A DNA stretch of 64,000 nucleotides from Pseudomonadota bacterium (GTDB lineage Bacteria > Pseudomonadota > Gammaproteobacteria > Steroidobacterales > Steroidobacteraceae), in assembly GCA_023423935.1 (NCBI GenBank), contig JAFAEQ010000055.1:1-64000 (forward strand), given 5' to 3'. Below the pieces are notes generated by a model, which saw only the letters and a list, made by a program, of their open reading frames with translations, was not told the origin of the DNA and made no database searches. The translations under genes and the position numbers were made by a program. The number at the start of each line of letters is the position of its first letter. Position 1 is the stretch's first letter. Below are positions 55,195-64,000 of this stretch, piece by piece.

Positions 55195-56661
55195 ATGACA
55201 GCGCGGCCTGCTGCAGCCGCAGGACGCACTCCAGGATGTCGAAGCGTTCTCGTCTGTTGGCTCTTGCTGGCAAGTTTCGTAGAGGTAAAAGCGCAGGACA
55301 GTGATGTCCTGCGCGCTTCTGTCTGGGTGACGACCGCGGACGAGACGCGTCTGCTGGCACCAGAAGAAGTCGAGTTCCGCCCTGATGACCAGACGGATGA
55401 CCAGGCGGAACCCGGGCAGACGACGATCGATGTCGATGACACGGTGAGGTTTCAAACGATTCGTGGGTTTGGCGCCGCGTTGAGCGACTCCTCTGCCTGG
55501 TTGATTGCCAATCGGCTGAGTGCAGACCAGCGCGACGCCTTGATGCGTATATTGTTCGATCCGCAGTCGGGCATCGGGATCAGCGTTCTGCGGCATGTCG
55601 CGGGCGCTTCGGATTTTTCACTTTCCCTCTACTCGTTCGATGAGGTCCCGCCGGGGGAGACCGACGAACTGCTCGAGCAGTTTTCCATCGATCACGATCG
55701 CGAGTACATCATCCCGTTGCTTCAGCAGGCACTCGCGCTGAATCCGCCGCTCAGTATCATCGGCACGTCCTGGAGTGCGCCCGGATGGATGAAGACATCC
55801 GACTCGCTGATCGGAGGCGAGCTGCGTCGGGAGAGTTATCGCGCGTTCGCCGACTACCTGGTGCGGTACGTCCAGAGCTTCGCGGCCGAGGGCGTGCCGC
55901 TCGCCGCGATCACGCCTGTCAACGAACCGCTGTTTGTGCCGGCGGGCTACGCAGGCATGTACATGGACCCGGATAGCCAGATCGAGTTCGTCAAGACGTA
56001 TCTCGGGCCCGCGTTCGCCGCCGCAGGCTTGTCGACGCAGATTCTGATCTTCGATCACAACTGGGATCGCGTCGATTACCCGATTCACGTTCTGAACGAC
56101 GCAGGTGCGCGCGAGTTCGTCAGCGGCACAGCATTCCACTGTTACAACGGAAGTGTCGCCGAGCAGTCGCTCCTGCACGAGTTGCATCCTGACAAGACCC
56201 TCCTGGTGAGCGAGTGCAGCGGTCTGGTGGGCTCGTCGTTCGCACAGGATCTTCGCTGGGTCATGCGCAACCTCTTCATCGGCGCAGTGCGCAACTGGGC
56301 GACCGATATCCTGTTGTGGAACCTGGCCCTCGATGAGAATGCGGGCCCGCGGAGCGGCGGCTGCATGAACTGTCGTGGCGTCGTCACCATCGATCAGGCG
56401 ACGGGCGAGGTGAAACTCAATCTGGAGTTCTACATGCTCGCGCATGCAACGTTCGCGGCACGCCCTGGCGCGATTCGGGTGAGCTCGCCCTCGACTGCAG
56501 GCAGAATCGAGACGGTCGCGTTCCTCAATCCCGATGGGGCGAAAGGCCTGCTCGCACTCAACGACGGGGTGTTTGACGAAACCTTCAAGGTCCGCTGGGC
56601 GGGGCTCTCCTTTTCATACACCTTGCCGCCCGGCGCCGTGGCAACGTTCCGCTGGCAATGA
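55195..56661 (+). CDS. GH30 family glycoside hydrolase
   Basis: 488 residues, ATG 55195. A signal peptide (SVLVCWLLLASFVEVKA) precedes the GH30 barrel: FGAALSDSSAWLI, acid/base in PVNEP (Glu244), nucleophile in LVSECSG (Glu340), and the C-terminal beta domain ending VATFRW. Likely substrates are beta-glucans (GH30 includes endo-beta-1,6-glucanases and glucosylceramidases). As it is coupled to the GH3 enzyme, the pair probably does endo- then exo-cleavage of the same glucan. It is a paralogue of 22767-24329, which is lipid-anchored; this one appears freely exported. Confidence 0.9.
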   Translation: MTARPAAAAGRTPGCRSVLVCWLLLASFVEVKAQDSDVLRASVWVTTADETRLLAPEEVEFRPDDQTDDQAEPGQTTIDVDDTVRFQTIRGFGAALSDSSAWLIANRLSADQRDALMRILFDPQSGIGISVLRHVAGASDFSLSLYSFDEVPPGETDELLEQFSIDHDREYIIPLLQQALALNPPLSIIGTSWSAPGWMKTSDSLIGGELRRESYRAFADYLVRYVQSFAAEGVPLAAITPVNEPLFVPAGYAGMYMDPDSQIEFVKTYLGPAFAAAGLSTQILIFDHNWDRVDYPIHVLNDAGAREFVSGTAFHCYNGSVAEQSLLHELHPDKTLLVSECSGLVGSSFAQDLRWVMRNLFIGAVRNWATDILLWNLALDENAGPRSGGCMNCRGVVTIDQATGEVKLNLEFYMLAHATFAARPGAIRVSSPSTAGRIETVAFLNPDGAKGLLALNDGVFDETFKVRWAGLSFSYTLPPGAVATFRWQ

Positions 56662-56691
56662 CATGGCGCATGCGTTCATCACGCCAGACGC

Positions 56692-57540
56692 TCAGGACTT
56701 CCTGGCGCCGTCGTAGTCCATGCTGAGTGCCACGTCCTGCCACTTATCCAGCTCGGCACGCATATCGATGAGTTTGCGATCGAGTGCACGGGCTGCAAAG
56801 GCGCCTGCTGTGAATCGCATGGGAGGCACGTCCTCATTGGCGAGACGCACGAGTGCCTCTGCGAGCTTGACGGGATCGCCAGGCTGCTGACCGTTGCGCG
56901 TTTCGAACGAGGCTCGCGCTTTCTCGCGTCGCTCATCGTAGTCGGCAATGGCATTCGCGCTGATGTGCAGGGATTCCTGCGCAAGAAAGCCGGTACGGAA
57001 GGGACCCGGCTCGATGAGTGTCACGAGGATTCCGAACGGAATAACTTCCTGCGACAAGGATTCCGAGAAGCCTTCCAGCGCGAATTTGCTGGTGCAGTAG
57101 AGCGAGGAAAACTCCGCGCCGCGCAGGCCTGCGACGGACGAGAGATTGAAGATCCGCCCTCGGCGCGCGGCGCGCATGACCGGCAGCACTGCGCGAGTGA
57201 CGTTGAGCACACCGAAAAGATTCGTGGCGAGCTGGATCTGCAGATCCTCGTTCGTGGTCTCTTCGAAGAAGCCCAGATGTCCGTAACCGGCATTGTTCAC
57301 GAGCACATCGATGCCGCCGAAACGTTTCACCGCGTCGTCGACGGCGGCTCGCGCCTCGCTTGCGCTTCTGACATCCAGCTGCAACGAGGCGAGCCGATCG
57401 CTTTCTGCGCCGAGCGCACGACGCAGGCCTGCAAGGTTGCGACCCGTAGCGGCGACACGATCACCGGCACGCAATGCCGCCCTGGCGATCTCGTACCCGA
57501 ATCCGCGGCTAGCGCCGGTGATGAACCATGTTCTTTGCAC
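56692..57540 (-). CDS. Short-chain dehydrogenase/reductase
   Basis: 282 residues from GTG 57540. That start is chosen because AAAGGAG lies 7 bases upstream and it begins at the expected place, MQRTWFITGASRGFG; an ATG at 57618 lacks a ribosome site. NAD(P) motif TGASRGFG, NNAG, and the catalytic Ser-Tyr-Lys set in NLSS and YCTSK are present. The Arg in SRG and TGRN suggests NADP. It reduces or oxidises a small alcohol/carbonyl that cannot be named. Same strand as the aldo/keto reductase 200 bases upstream. Confidence 0.9.
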   Translation of the reverse strand: MQRTWFITGASRGFGYEIARAALRAGDRVAATGRNLAGLRRALGAESDRLASLQLDVRSASEARAAVDDAVKRFGGIDVLVNNAGYGHLGFFEETTNEDLQIQLATNLFGVLNVTRAVLPVMRAARRGRIFNLSSVAGLRGAEFSSLYCTSKFALEGFSESLSQEVIPFGILVTLIEPGPFRTGFLAQESLHISANAIADYDERREKARASFETRNGQQPGDPVKLAEALVRLANEDVPPMRFTAGAFAARALDRKLIDMRAELDKWQDVALSMDYDGARKS

Positions 57541-57739
57541 GGCGTGGCTCCTTTGCGTAACTGCGGAGAGGCCTGTTTGTCTGACAGGCAGGTTCACGCG
57601 CACGAATGACTCCTTCATGAGCCGGGGCAGGCGGAGCATTGCGAATGACATCCGCATGAGACACGCACTCATCGCGAATGGAATGCAGTCATGGCGGGCA
57701 GGTGTCGAGCAGGGCGAGCGCGATACGGACATCCGGATC

Positions 57740-58762
57740 TCACGATCGCAGCGGCGGCGCCATGAACTCCGGGCCGACGGGGTCTGTAATGGTTCGCTGC
57801 AGGATGCGGTCGATCTGCGCTCTTCGAGCACGATCGAGCGACCAGCCCGCGACGCCGAGCTCCGGGAGGAGCTGCGCGGGACGACGCGCGCCCCATAGCG
57901 CCACATCGATTCCCTGATCCAGCATCCAGCGCACCGCGAGCTGGATCACGTGGCGCTGAAAGTCGTTGCGTGCGAGTTGATCGAGCTGCTGCACGGCTTC
58001 GAGATACTGCGCAAGCCGCGGTGGCTGAAACTTGGGATCCACGCGGCGCAGATCGCCTTCGGGAAACGTGGTATCCGCACGGATCCTTCCACTGAGTAAC
58101 CCACGGCACAACGCGCCGTAGCCGAAAGTGACGATGCCATGCTGACGGCAGTAGGGAAGAATCTCCGCTTCGATCTCGCGCTCGAACAGGTTGTAGGGAG
58201 CCTGTACGACATGCAGCGGCGCGATCTGCCGAAACTGCTGCATCTGCGCGACGGAGAAATTGCTCACGCCGATCGCGCGGATCTTCCCCTGCTGATAGAG
58301 CGAGAGCATCGCTTCAGCCGTCTCCCAGAGCGGCACCTGCGGATCGGGCCAGTGAACCTGGTAGATGTCGATGTGGTCGGTACGCAGGCGTCGCAACGAG
58401 TCTTCCACTTCCTGCAGGATGCGTTGGCGCGATGCATTACGAAATACCTTGCCGTCACGCCACTCGATGCCGACTTTGGTGGCGATGACTGCATTGGCAC
58501 GCGACCCCGCTTTGGCTACAGCGCGTCCGACGATGTCTTCGGAGACCCCGAAGCCGTAGGCGGGCGCGGTATCGATCAGGGTGATCCCCTGATCCAGCGC
58601 AGCGAGAACCGTGTCGGTGGCTTCGCGTTCGTCGGTGCCGCCCCACATCCAGCCGCCCATGGCCCACGTGCCGAGTGCTACGCGCGACACTCGCAGGCCT
58701 GTGCCGGGAATCGCTATGAGTTCGGTGTCGAGCGGGTCACTGCGAGTCTGTGACTGGGTCAT
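57740..58762 (-). CDS. Aldo/keto reductase
   Basis: 340 residues, ATG 58762 with CAGGAGC upstream. The Asp-Tyr-Lys-His catalytic set is visible in IDTAPAYGFG, ATKVGIEW and YQVHWPD. The C-terminal LAVRWMLDQGIDVALWGAR is the NADPH-binding part, slightly altered from the usual V-x-x-P-G-x-x form. An NADPH-dependent cytoplasmic reductase of the general AKR family; substrate unknown. The 199 bases to the SDR gene show nothing notable. Confidence 0.92.
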   Translation of the reverse strand: MTQSQTRSDPLDTELIAIPGTGLRVSRVALGTWAMGGWMWGGTDEREATDTVLAALDQGITLIDTAPAYGFGVSEDIVGRAVAKAGSRANAVIATKVGIEWRDGKVFRNASRQRILQEVEDSLRRLRTDHIDIYQVHWPDPQVPLWETAEAMLSLYQQGKIRAIGVSNFSVAQMQQFRQIAPLHVVQAPYNLFEREIEAEILPYCRQHGIVTFGYGALCRGLLSGRIRADTTFPEGDLRRVDPKFQPPRLAQYLEAVQQLDQLARNDFQRHVIQLAVRWMLDQGIDVALWGARRPAQLLPELGVAGWSLDRARRAQIDRILQRTITDPVGPEFMAPPLRS

Positions 58763-58872
58763 GCGCGAGCGCTCCTGTGCGATGCGCTACGGTGAGCATC
58801 CGCTGTTGCATTCGCATGGCGTCGCCGTCACGCATGAAATGTTCGCGCGTGCCCAGCGGCGCCGAGTGTCCT

Positions 58873-60387
58873 TCATTTGGTCCGATTCGCGGGCATCGCA
58901 AGGGGGGCATCGCCAGGTTGCGGCTCATCGCCCGTGTGTGCCAGCCATCCGCCGCCGAGCGCGCGATACAGATCGACCAGGTTCGTGAGTCTTTGCAGAC
59001 GTGCCGACACCAGCACCAGCTCCGCGTCGTACAGATCGGTTTGTGCGGTGAGCACATCGAGATAGCTGTCGTTGCCGTTCACATAGAGAAGCTGGGCGAG
59101 CTCGAGGCGGCGACGTTGCGCGGCGGTGAAACGCTCCAGCGCCGTGATCTCATCATCGAGGGTGCCGCGTGCCGCAAGCCCGTCTGCGACTTCCTGGAAT
59201 GCGACCTGGATCGTTTTCTCGTACTGCGCAACGCCAATCTGCTGGTTGATGCGGGCAGCATCGAGATTCGCACGATTCGCCCCGCCGGCGAAGAGTGTTT
59301 CCATGATGCTCGGGCTCACGGTCCACGCCGCGGAGCCCGGACTGAACAGGTCGTGGAGCTTGCGACTGGCGGTGCCCGCATCGCCGGTGAGTGTGATGCT
59401 GGGGAAGAATGCAGCGCGCGCGGCGCCGATGTCTGCGTTGGCCGCGCGCAGCAGCGCCTCCGCTTCGAGCACATCGGGCCGTCGCGTGAGCAGATCCGAG
59501 GGCAGTCCTGCAGGAATGTCCGCGAGAAACTGCTGATCGCCGAGACGAGCAGGCGGATCTGCCGATTCTGGTGGCGTCTGTCCCAGCAGCAGTACCAGCG
59601 CGTTCTCCGATTGCGCGCGCGCACGCAGCTGTGCCGCCTGGTTTGCCAGAGCCTGCTGAACGATGGTTTCCGCCTGCCGCAGATCCAGCTCCGAGGCGAC
59701 GCCGGTATCGAACTGCAACTTCACCAGATCGTAGGAGGCGCGCGCCGCATCGAGCGTGCGTTTCGTGACCTCGAGCAGCTCGTCGTTGGCGAGCATGGTG
59801 AGGTACTGATCCGCCACTTGCGAGATCAGGGTGATCTGCGCGGCTTTGCGCCCCTGTATCGACGCGAGATATTGCTCGAGTGCAGCGGTCTTGAGACTGC
59901 GAATGCGCCCGAACAGATCGATCTCCCACGACAGGGAGATGCCCACTTCATTGTTCTTCAGGCGCAACGGGACGTTGCCACGATTCTCGCCAATGCCAGG
60001 CGGCGAGCGCAGGCTCGTGCCGTCGGCGAACAAGGCGACCTGCGGATACAGCGCGGCACCCTGAATGCGGAACTGAGCACGCACCAGCGCAACGTTCAGC
60101 ACGGTGGTGCGCAGATCGCGATTGTTCTGGAGTGCGATCTCGACCAGCTGCTGCAGTCGCGGATCCGTCAGAAAGTCCCGCCATCCGAGGTCGCCCGCTG
60201 GAACGGTGCTGCCGCCACTCGAGGATGCGGAGACATAGGCAGGTCCCGATGGATAGTGATCGTCAACGGGTGGAGCAGGGCGATGGTATTCGGGTATCAG
60301 AGAACATCCGGCGCAGACGAGCGCGAGCGCAGAGAGGTTCGCAGCAGCGCCGGTGCGCAACCTTGCCGGGAATCCGTGTGCTGTCAT
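58873..60387 (-). CDS. Outer-membrane efflux lipoprotein (NodT/OprM family)
   Basis: 504 residues from ATG 60387, one base after the RND pump stop (TGACATG), giving a lipoprotein signal with lipobox VCAGC. Longer frames overlap the pump gene. Typical segments: WEIDLFGRIRSLKTAALEQY, the Gln/Ala-rich helices DLRQAETIVQQALANQAAQL and RRPDVLEAEALLRAANADI. It forms the exit channel of the RND pump. Its relative at 29910-31346 belongs to the ABC exporter. Confidence 0.95.
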   Translation of the reverse strand: MTAHGFPARLRTGAAANLSALALVCAGCSLIPEYHRPAPPVDDHYPSGPAYVSASSSGGSTVPAGDLGWRDFLTDPRLQQLVEIALQNNRDLRTTVLNVALVRAQFRIQGAALYPQVALFADGTSLRSPPGIGENRGNVPLRLKNNEVGISLSWEIDLFGRIRSLKTAALEQYLASIQGRKAAQITLISQVADQYLTMLANDELLEVTKRTLDAARASYDLVKLQFDTGVASELDLRQAETIVQQALANQAAQLRARAQSENALVLLLGQTPPESADPPARLGDQQFLADIPAGLPSDLLTRRPDVLEAEALLRAANADIGAARAAFFPSITLTGDAGTASRKLHDLFSPGSAAWTVSPSIMETLFAGGANRANLDAARINQQIGVAQYEKTIQVAFQEVADGLAARGTLDDEITALERFTAAQRRRLELAQLLYVNGNDSYLDVLTAQTDLYDAELVLVSARLQRLTNLVDLYRALGGGWLAHTGDEPQPGDAPLAMPANRTK

Positions 60388-60388
60388 G

Positions 60389-63300
60389 TCAGCTCCGTGC
60401 CCGCTCGCCAGGGAGCGTACGGGTCGTTGCGTTCGCAGTTGGCGAAGGTGCTGGCGGTGTGGTTTGCGGATCGCGACTGAAACGCTTCGCCACGACGACA
60501 TAGAACATCGGGATCAGGAACGTGGCGAGGAAGGTCGCACTCAGCATGCCGCCGATGACGCCGGTGCCGATGGCGTTGCGACTCGCGGAGCCTGCGCCCG
60601 TGGCGATGGCGAGCGGCAGCACACCGAGGATGAATGCCAGCGACGTCATCAGGATCGGTCGCAACCGCAAGTGAGCAGCCTCGAGTGCCGCGTCGGCGAT
60701 GGAGCGTCCTTCCTCATGCAGGTTGCGCGCGAACTCGACGATCAGGATGGCGTTCTTGGCCGACAATCCGATGGTGGTGAGCAGGCCGACCTGGAAATAG
60801 ACATCGTTCGAGTAGCCTGCGAGCAGTGCGGCGGCCAGCGCACCGAGAACACCGAGCGGTACGACGAGAATGACCGAGAGCGGAATGGACCAGCTTTCGT
60901 ACAACGCCGCGAGGCTCAGGAACACGACCAGCACGGAGACGGCATACAGAAAAGGAGCTTGCGAGCCCGAGAGTTGCTCCTGCAGCGACAGGCCCGTCCA
61001 CTCGAAGCCGATTCCCGATGGCAGTTGCTGCACCAGACGTTGCATGGTCTTGATCGCATCGCCGGTGCTGCTGCCCGGGGCCGCCTGACCCTGGATCTCC
61101 ACCGAGGAGACGCCGTTATAGCGTTCGAGCTTCGGCGATCCGTACGTCCATTCGCCGGTCGCGAACGCAGAGATCGGCACCATCATGCCTTGGTCGTTGC
61201 GCACGTAGTGCAGGCGCAGATCGGCCGGATTCATGCGGAACTGCTGATCGGCCTGCACGAAGACGCGCTTGATGCGGCCGTCGGTGTCCAGAAAGTTGTT
61301 GACGAAGTCCGAGCCCCAGGCGATCGAGAAGGATTGATCGATGTCGCTGAGACTCACGCCGAGCGCACTGGCTTTTTCGCGATCGACCTTGATCCTGAAC
61401 GTCGGGTTGTCGCTGAGACCGTTGGGACGCACGAGGGCGAGGGTCGGGTCCTGATTCGCCAGGGCCAGCAACTGGTCGCGGGCCTCCATGAGCTTCGCAT
61501 GCCCGAGGCCGCCGCGATCCTCCAGTTCCATATCGAATCCCGATGCGGTGCCGAGCTCGCGGATCGGCGGAGGATTGACGGGAATGATCATGGCCGCGCG
61601 GTACTGAGCGAAGTGCGCAGAGAGGCGTGCGATCAGCGCCTGTACGCTCAGGTCCTTGCTCTTGCGCACATCCCAGTCCTTGAAGCGCACGAACACCAGG
61701 CCCTGATTCTGTCCGCGGCCGGCGAAGTTGAAGCCATTCACCTCGAAGACCGCATCGACCATCCGCGACTCGTCTTTGAGCAGATAGTCGCCGACATCGC
61801 GCAGCGCAATGGCCGTACTGCCCTGTGTCGATCCGGGCGGACCTTGCACGAGCACGAAGACGTAGCCCTGATCCTCATCGGGCAGGAACGATGTCGGCAG
61901 ATGCGTGAACATCCACGCGACGACGCCGATCGTGGCGCAATAGACCAGAAGCCAGCGGCCCGAGCGCGCAATGACTTTGCGGACCCCGCCCATGTAGCCG
62001 TCGCGACTGCGTTCGAAGGTGCGATTGAACCAGCGGAAGAAGCGCGTGTTCGCCATCTTCGCGTGTCCCGCGGGCTTGAGCAGGCTCGCGCACAATGCGG
62101 GTGTGAGAGTCAGCGCCACGAACACCGACAGCAGCATCGCCGCCACGATGGTGAGTGAGAACTGGCGATAGATCGCACCGACGGAGCCGGTCGAGAGTGC
62201 GACCGGAACGAAGACGGCGGACAGCACGAGCGCAACGCCGACCAGCGCACCGGTGATCTGCGACATCGCTTTCTGTGTTGCCTCGCGCGGCGAGAGGCCT
62301 TCTTCGGCAATGATGCGCTCGACGTTCTCGACCACCACGATCGCATCGTCGATGAGCAGGCCGATCGCAAGCACCAGGCCGAACATCGACAGCGTGTTGA
62401 TGGAGAAGCCGACCACCGCCATGATCCCGAACGTTCCCAGTAGCACGACCGGGACCGCCACGGTTGGAACCAGCGTGGCGCGGATGTTCTGCAGGAACAG
62501 CAGCATCACCAGGAATACGAGCACGATACCGAGCAACAGGGCCTTCACGACTTCGGCGATGGAGATGCGCACGAACGGTGTCGTGTCGTAGGGATACACG
62601 ACGCTGAGGCTCGGCGGGAAGTACGCCGAGAGCTCCGCGATGCGGTTGCGGATCGCATCGCTGGTCTCCAGTGCGTTCGAGCCGGTCGAGAGCTGGAAGC
62701 CGATCGCGGCGGCGGGTTGGCCGTTGTAGTGCGTATCGATGTTGTAGTTCTCCGCGCCGAGCTCGACGCGGGCCACGTCCCTGATCCTGACCTGCGAACC
62801 ATCCGGGTTCACTTTCAGCAGGACGTCGCCGAACTGTGCGGGTGTGCTCAGTAGCGTCGACTCGGTGATCGCTGCAGTGAGCCGCTGCGAAGTCGGCGCG
62901 GGCGTGCCGCCGAGCGCGCCACCGGAGATCTGCACGTTCTGTGCCTGCAATGCATTGGTCACGTCCACCGGCATCAGCGAGAAACTGTTGAGCTTGTTGG
63001 CGTCGAGCCAGATCCGCATCGCGTACTGCGTGCCGAAGACGGTGATGTTGCCCACGCCGGGCAGGCGGCTGACCGGGTCCTGCACATGCGAGACGACGTA
63101 GTCGGCAATGTCGTAGCGGGTCATGTGCGGGTCGGATGAGATGAAGGCCGCGACGAGCAGGAAGGAGGCGCTCGATTTGGTGACGCGGATGCCTGTCTGC
63201 TGCACCTGCTGAGGCAGCTGCGGCACTGCCAACTGCAGTTTGTTCTGCACCTGGACCTGCGCAATGTCGGGATTGGTGCCCGGTTCGAAGGTGATCGTCG

Positions 63301-63568
63301 TGGTCGACGTACCGGAATCGTCGCTCGTCGAAGCCAGGTAGAGCAGATTGTCGATACCGCTGAGCTGCTGCTCGATCACCTGTACGACGGTGTTCTCGAC
63401 GGTTTGCGCCGAGGCGCCCGGATAGGTCGTCGTGATCTGCACGGACGGCGGCGCGATGGTCGGATACTGCTCGACCGGCAGACGCGTGATCGCAAATACG
63501 CCGGCCAGCGAAACGATGATCGCGATGACGATGGCGAAGATCGGGCGGTCGATGAAGAAGCGTGCCAT
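60389..63568 (-). CDS. RND multidrug efflux pump, AcrB/MexB (HAE1) family
   Basis: 1059 residues, full length. It starts MARFFIDRPIFAIVIAIIVS and has twelve membrane helices with two large periplasmic loops. The proton-relay aspartates in GLLIDDAIVVVENVE fall at 407 and 408, exactly as in E. coli AcrB. The periplasmic part keeps GVGNITVFG and the FVNNFLDTDGRIKRVFVQAD segment. Probably exports hydrophobic drugs or toxic compounds from the periplasm in trade for protons. Operon order is adaptor, pump, channel. Confidence 0.96.
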   Translation of the reverse strand: MARFFIDRPIFAIVIAIIVSLAGVFAITRLPVEQYPTIAPPSVQITTTYPGASAQTVENTVVQVIEQQLSGIDNLLYLASTSDDSGTSTTTITFEPGTNPDIAQVQVQNKLQLAVPQLPQQVQQTGIRVTKSSASFLLVAAFISSDPHMTRYDIADYVVSHVQDPVSRLPGVGNITVFGTQYAMRIWLDANKLNSFSLMPVDVTNALQAQNVQISGGALGGTPAPTSQRLTAAITESTLLSTPAQFGDVLLKVNPDGSQVRIRDVARVELGAENYNIDTHYNGQPAAAIGFQLSTGSNALETSDAIRNRIAELSAYFPPSLSVVYPYDTTPFVRISIAEVVKALLLGIVLVFLVMLLFLQNIRATLVPTVAVPVVLLGTFGIMAVVGFSINTLSMFGLVLAIGLLIDDAIVVVENVERIIAEEGLSPREATQKAMSQITGALVGVALVLSAVFVPVALSTGSVGAIYRQFSLTIVAAMLLSVFVALTLTPALCASLLKPAGHAKMANTRFFRWFNRTFERSRDGYMGGVRKVIARSGRWLLVYCATIGVVAWMFTHLPTSFLPDEDQGYVFVLVQGPPGSTQGSTAIALRDVGDYLLKDESRMVDAVFEVNGFNFAGRGQNQGLVFVRFKDWDVRKSKDLSVQALIARLSAHFAQYRAAMIIPVNPPPIRELGTASGFDMELEDRGGLGHAKLMEARDQLLALANQDPTLALVRPNGLSDNPTFRIKVDREKASALGVSLSDIDQSFSIAWGSDFVNNFLDTDGRIKRVFVQADQQFRMNPADLRLHYVRNDQGMMVPISAFATGEWTYGSPKLERYNGVSSVEIQGQAAPGSSTGDAIKTMQRLVQQLPSGIGFEWTGLSLQEQLSGSQAPFLYAVSVLVVFLSLAALYESWSIPLSVILVVPLGVLGALAAALLAGYSNDVYFQVGLLTTIGLSAKNAILIVEFARNLHEEGRSIADAALEAAHLRLRPILMTSLAFILGVLPLAIATGAGSASRNAIGTGVIGGMLSATFLATFLIPMFYVVVAKRFSRDPQTTPPAPSPTANATTRTLPGERARS

Positions 63569-63579
63569 GACGCGGCGAC

Positions 63580-64000
63580 CTAGTGGGCGGGGCTCTGCGC
63601 GACGGCAGGGCTCTGTACCAACTTCGGTGTCACGACACTTCCGGGCGTCGCACGCTGTATGCCGCTGACGATGACCCGGTCGCCGTCGTTCAGACCGTCT
63701 TCGACGACCCAGTCGCTGCCGAGCGTGCGTGTCGCCGTCACGACCTTCTGAATCACTTTGTTATCGGGTCCGACCAGCAGGACCGTAGCTCTGCCGGTGC
63801 GGTCGTGCGTCACGCCAGTCTGCGGCACCAGCATCGCCCGCTCGTCGAATCCGCGCTCGATCCGCGCACGCACGAACATGCCTGGCAACAACACATGCTG
63901 CGGATTGGGAAAGATCGCGCGGACGGTGACGGTGCCGGTGCCTGAATCGACGGTGATGTCCGTGAACTCGAGTGAACCATCGAGCGGATACTCCTTGCCG
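63580..64000 (-). CDS. RND membrane fusion protein (AcrA family), C-terminal part
   Basis: About 140 C-terminal residues are in the window; the frame stays open to the right edge, so the gene starts outside. Visible segments: GSLEFTDITVDSGTGTVTVRA, NPQHVLLPGMFVRARI and LVPQTGVTHDRTGRATVLLV, followed by GLNDGDRVIVSGIQ. These are the beta-barrel and membrane-proximal domains of AcrA-type adaptors. It ends 11 bases before the pump start. Confidence 0.93.
   Translation of the reverse strand, partial: GKEYPLDGSLEFTDITVDSGTGTVTVRAIFPNPQHVLLPGMFVRARIERGFDERAMLVPQTGVTHDRTGRATVLLVGPDNKVIQKVVTATRTLGSDWVVEDGLNDGDRVIVSGIQRATPGSVVTPKLVQSPAVAQSPAH

Overview
The window is 64 kb of GC-rich bacterial DNA from a Gram-negative proteobacterium. 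Evidence for an outer membrane comes from two NodT/OprM-type outer-membrane lipoproteins, an AcrB-type pump, an HdeA-like periplasmic chaperone and many exported enzymes. Gene style (rows of exported S9 peptidases beside a zinc metalloprotease, GH3/GH30 enzymes, urease with a nickel ECF importer) suggests a soil or freshwater gammaproteobacterium of the Steroidobacter/Xanthomonadales kind. That placement is inference; there is no rRNA or other marker here. No tRNA, rRNA, CRISPR array, prophage or transposase gene was seen.

Layout. 1-974: C-terminal end of a probable exported zinc metalloprotease. 996-22191: nine consecutive same-strand genes for exported prolyl-oligopeptidase-family (S9) peptidases. 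Seven are intact and two each carry a single-base frameshift. 22192-22766: repeat-rich spacer with a strong terminator. 22767-24329 (-): GH30 glycosidase lipoprotein. 24660-24871: first copy of a MITE-like element. 24910-31346 (-): four-gene exporter operon (outer-membrane factor, HlyD adaptor, RbbA-like double-ATPase/permease fusion, YhhJ-like permease). 31517-34723: beta-phosphoglucomutase/GH65 fusion. 34758-35159 (-): small secreted protein. 35568-46071: continuous urease operon ureABCEFGD, urea channel, ion-channel-like protein and nickel ECF importer nikMLQO. 46107-47986: DUF302 protein, HdeA-like chaperone and two fluoride channels. 48033-51132 (-): overlapping ATP-grasp ligase and asparagine-synthetase-like enzyme lacking the glutaminase cysteine, preceded by a possible 22-residue ORF. 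51328-51656: 12-bp tandem repeat and second copy of the MITE-like element. 52309-56661: GH3 plus GH30 glucan-degrading pair. 56692-58762 (-): short-chain dehydrogenase and aldo/keto reductase. 58873-64000 (-): tripartite RND efflux operon, cut at the right edge.

How the parts work together. The S9 array is a large set of exported peptidases, probably for scavenging or trimming peptides. The urease block is self-contained: urea entry, apo-enzyme, maturation chaperones and nickel supply, most of it linked by ATGA overlaps. Urease, HdeA-like chaperone and fluoride channels together point to acid tolerance (inference). The most novel-looking items are the S9 array, the ATP-grasp/Cys-less asparagine-synthetase pair, and the two-copy element with terminal inverted repeats and a variable internal minisatellite.
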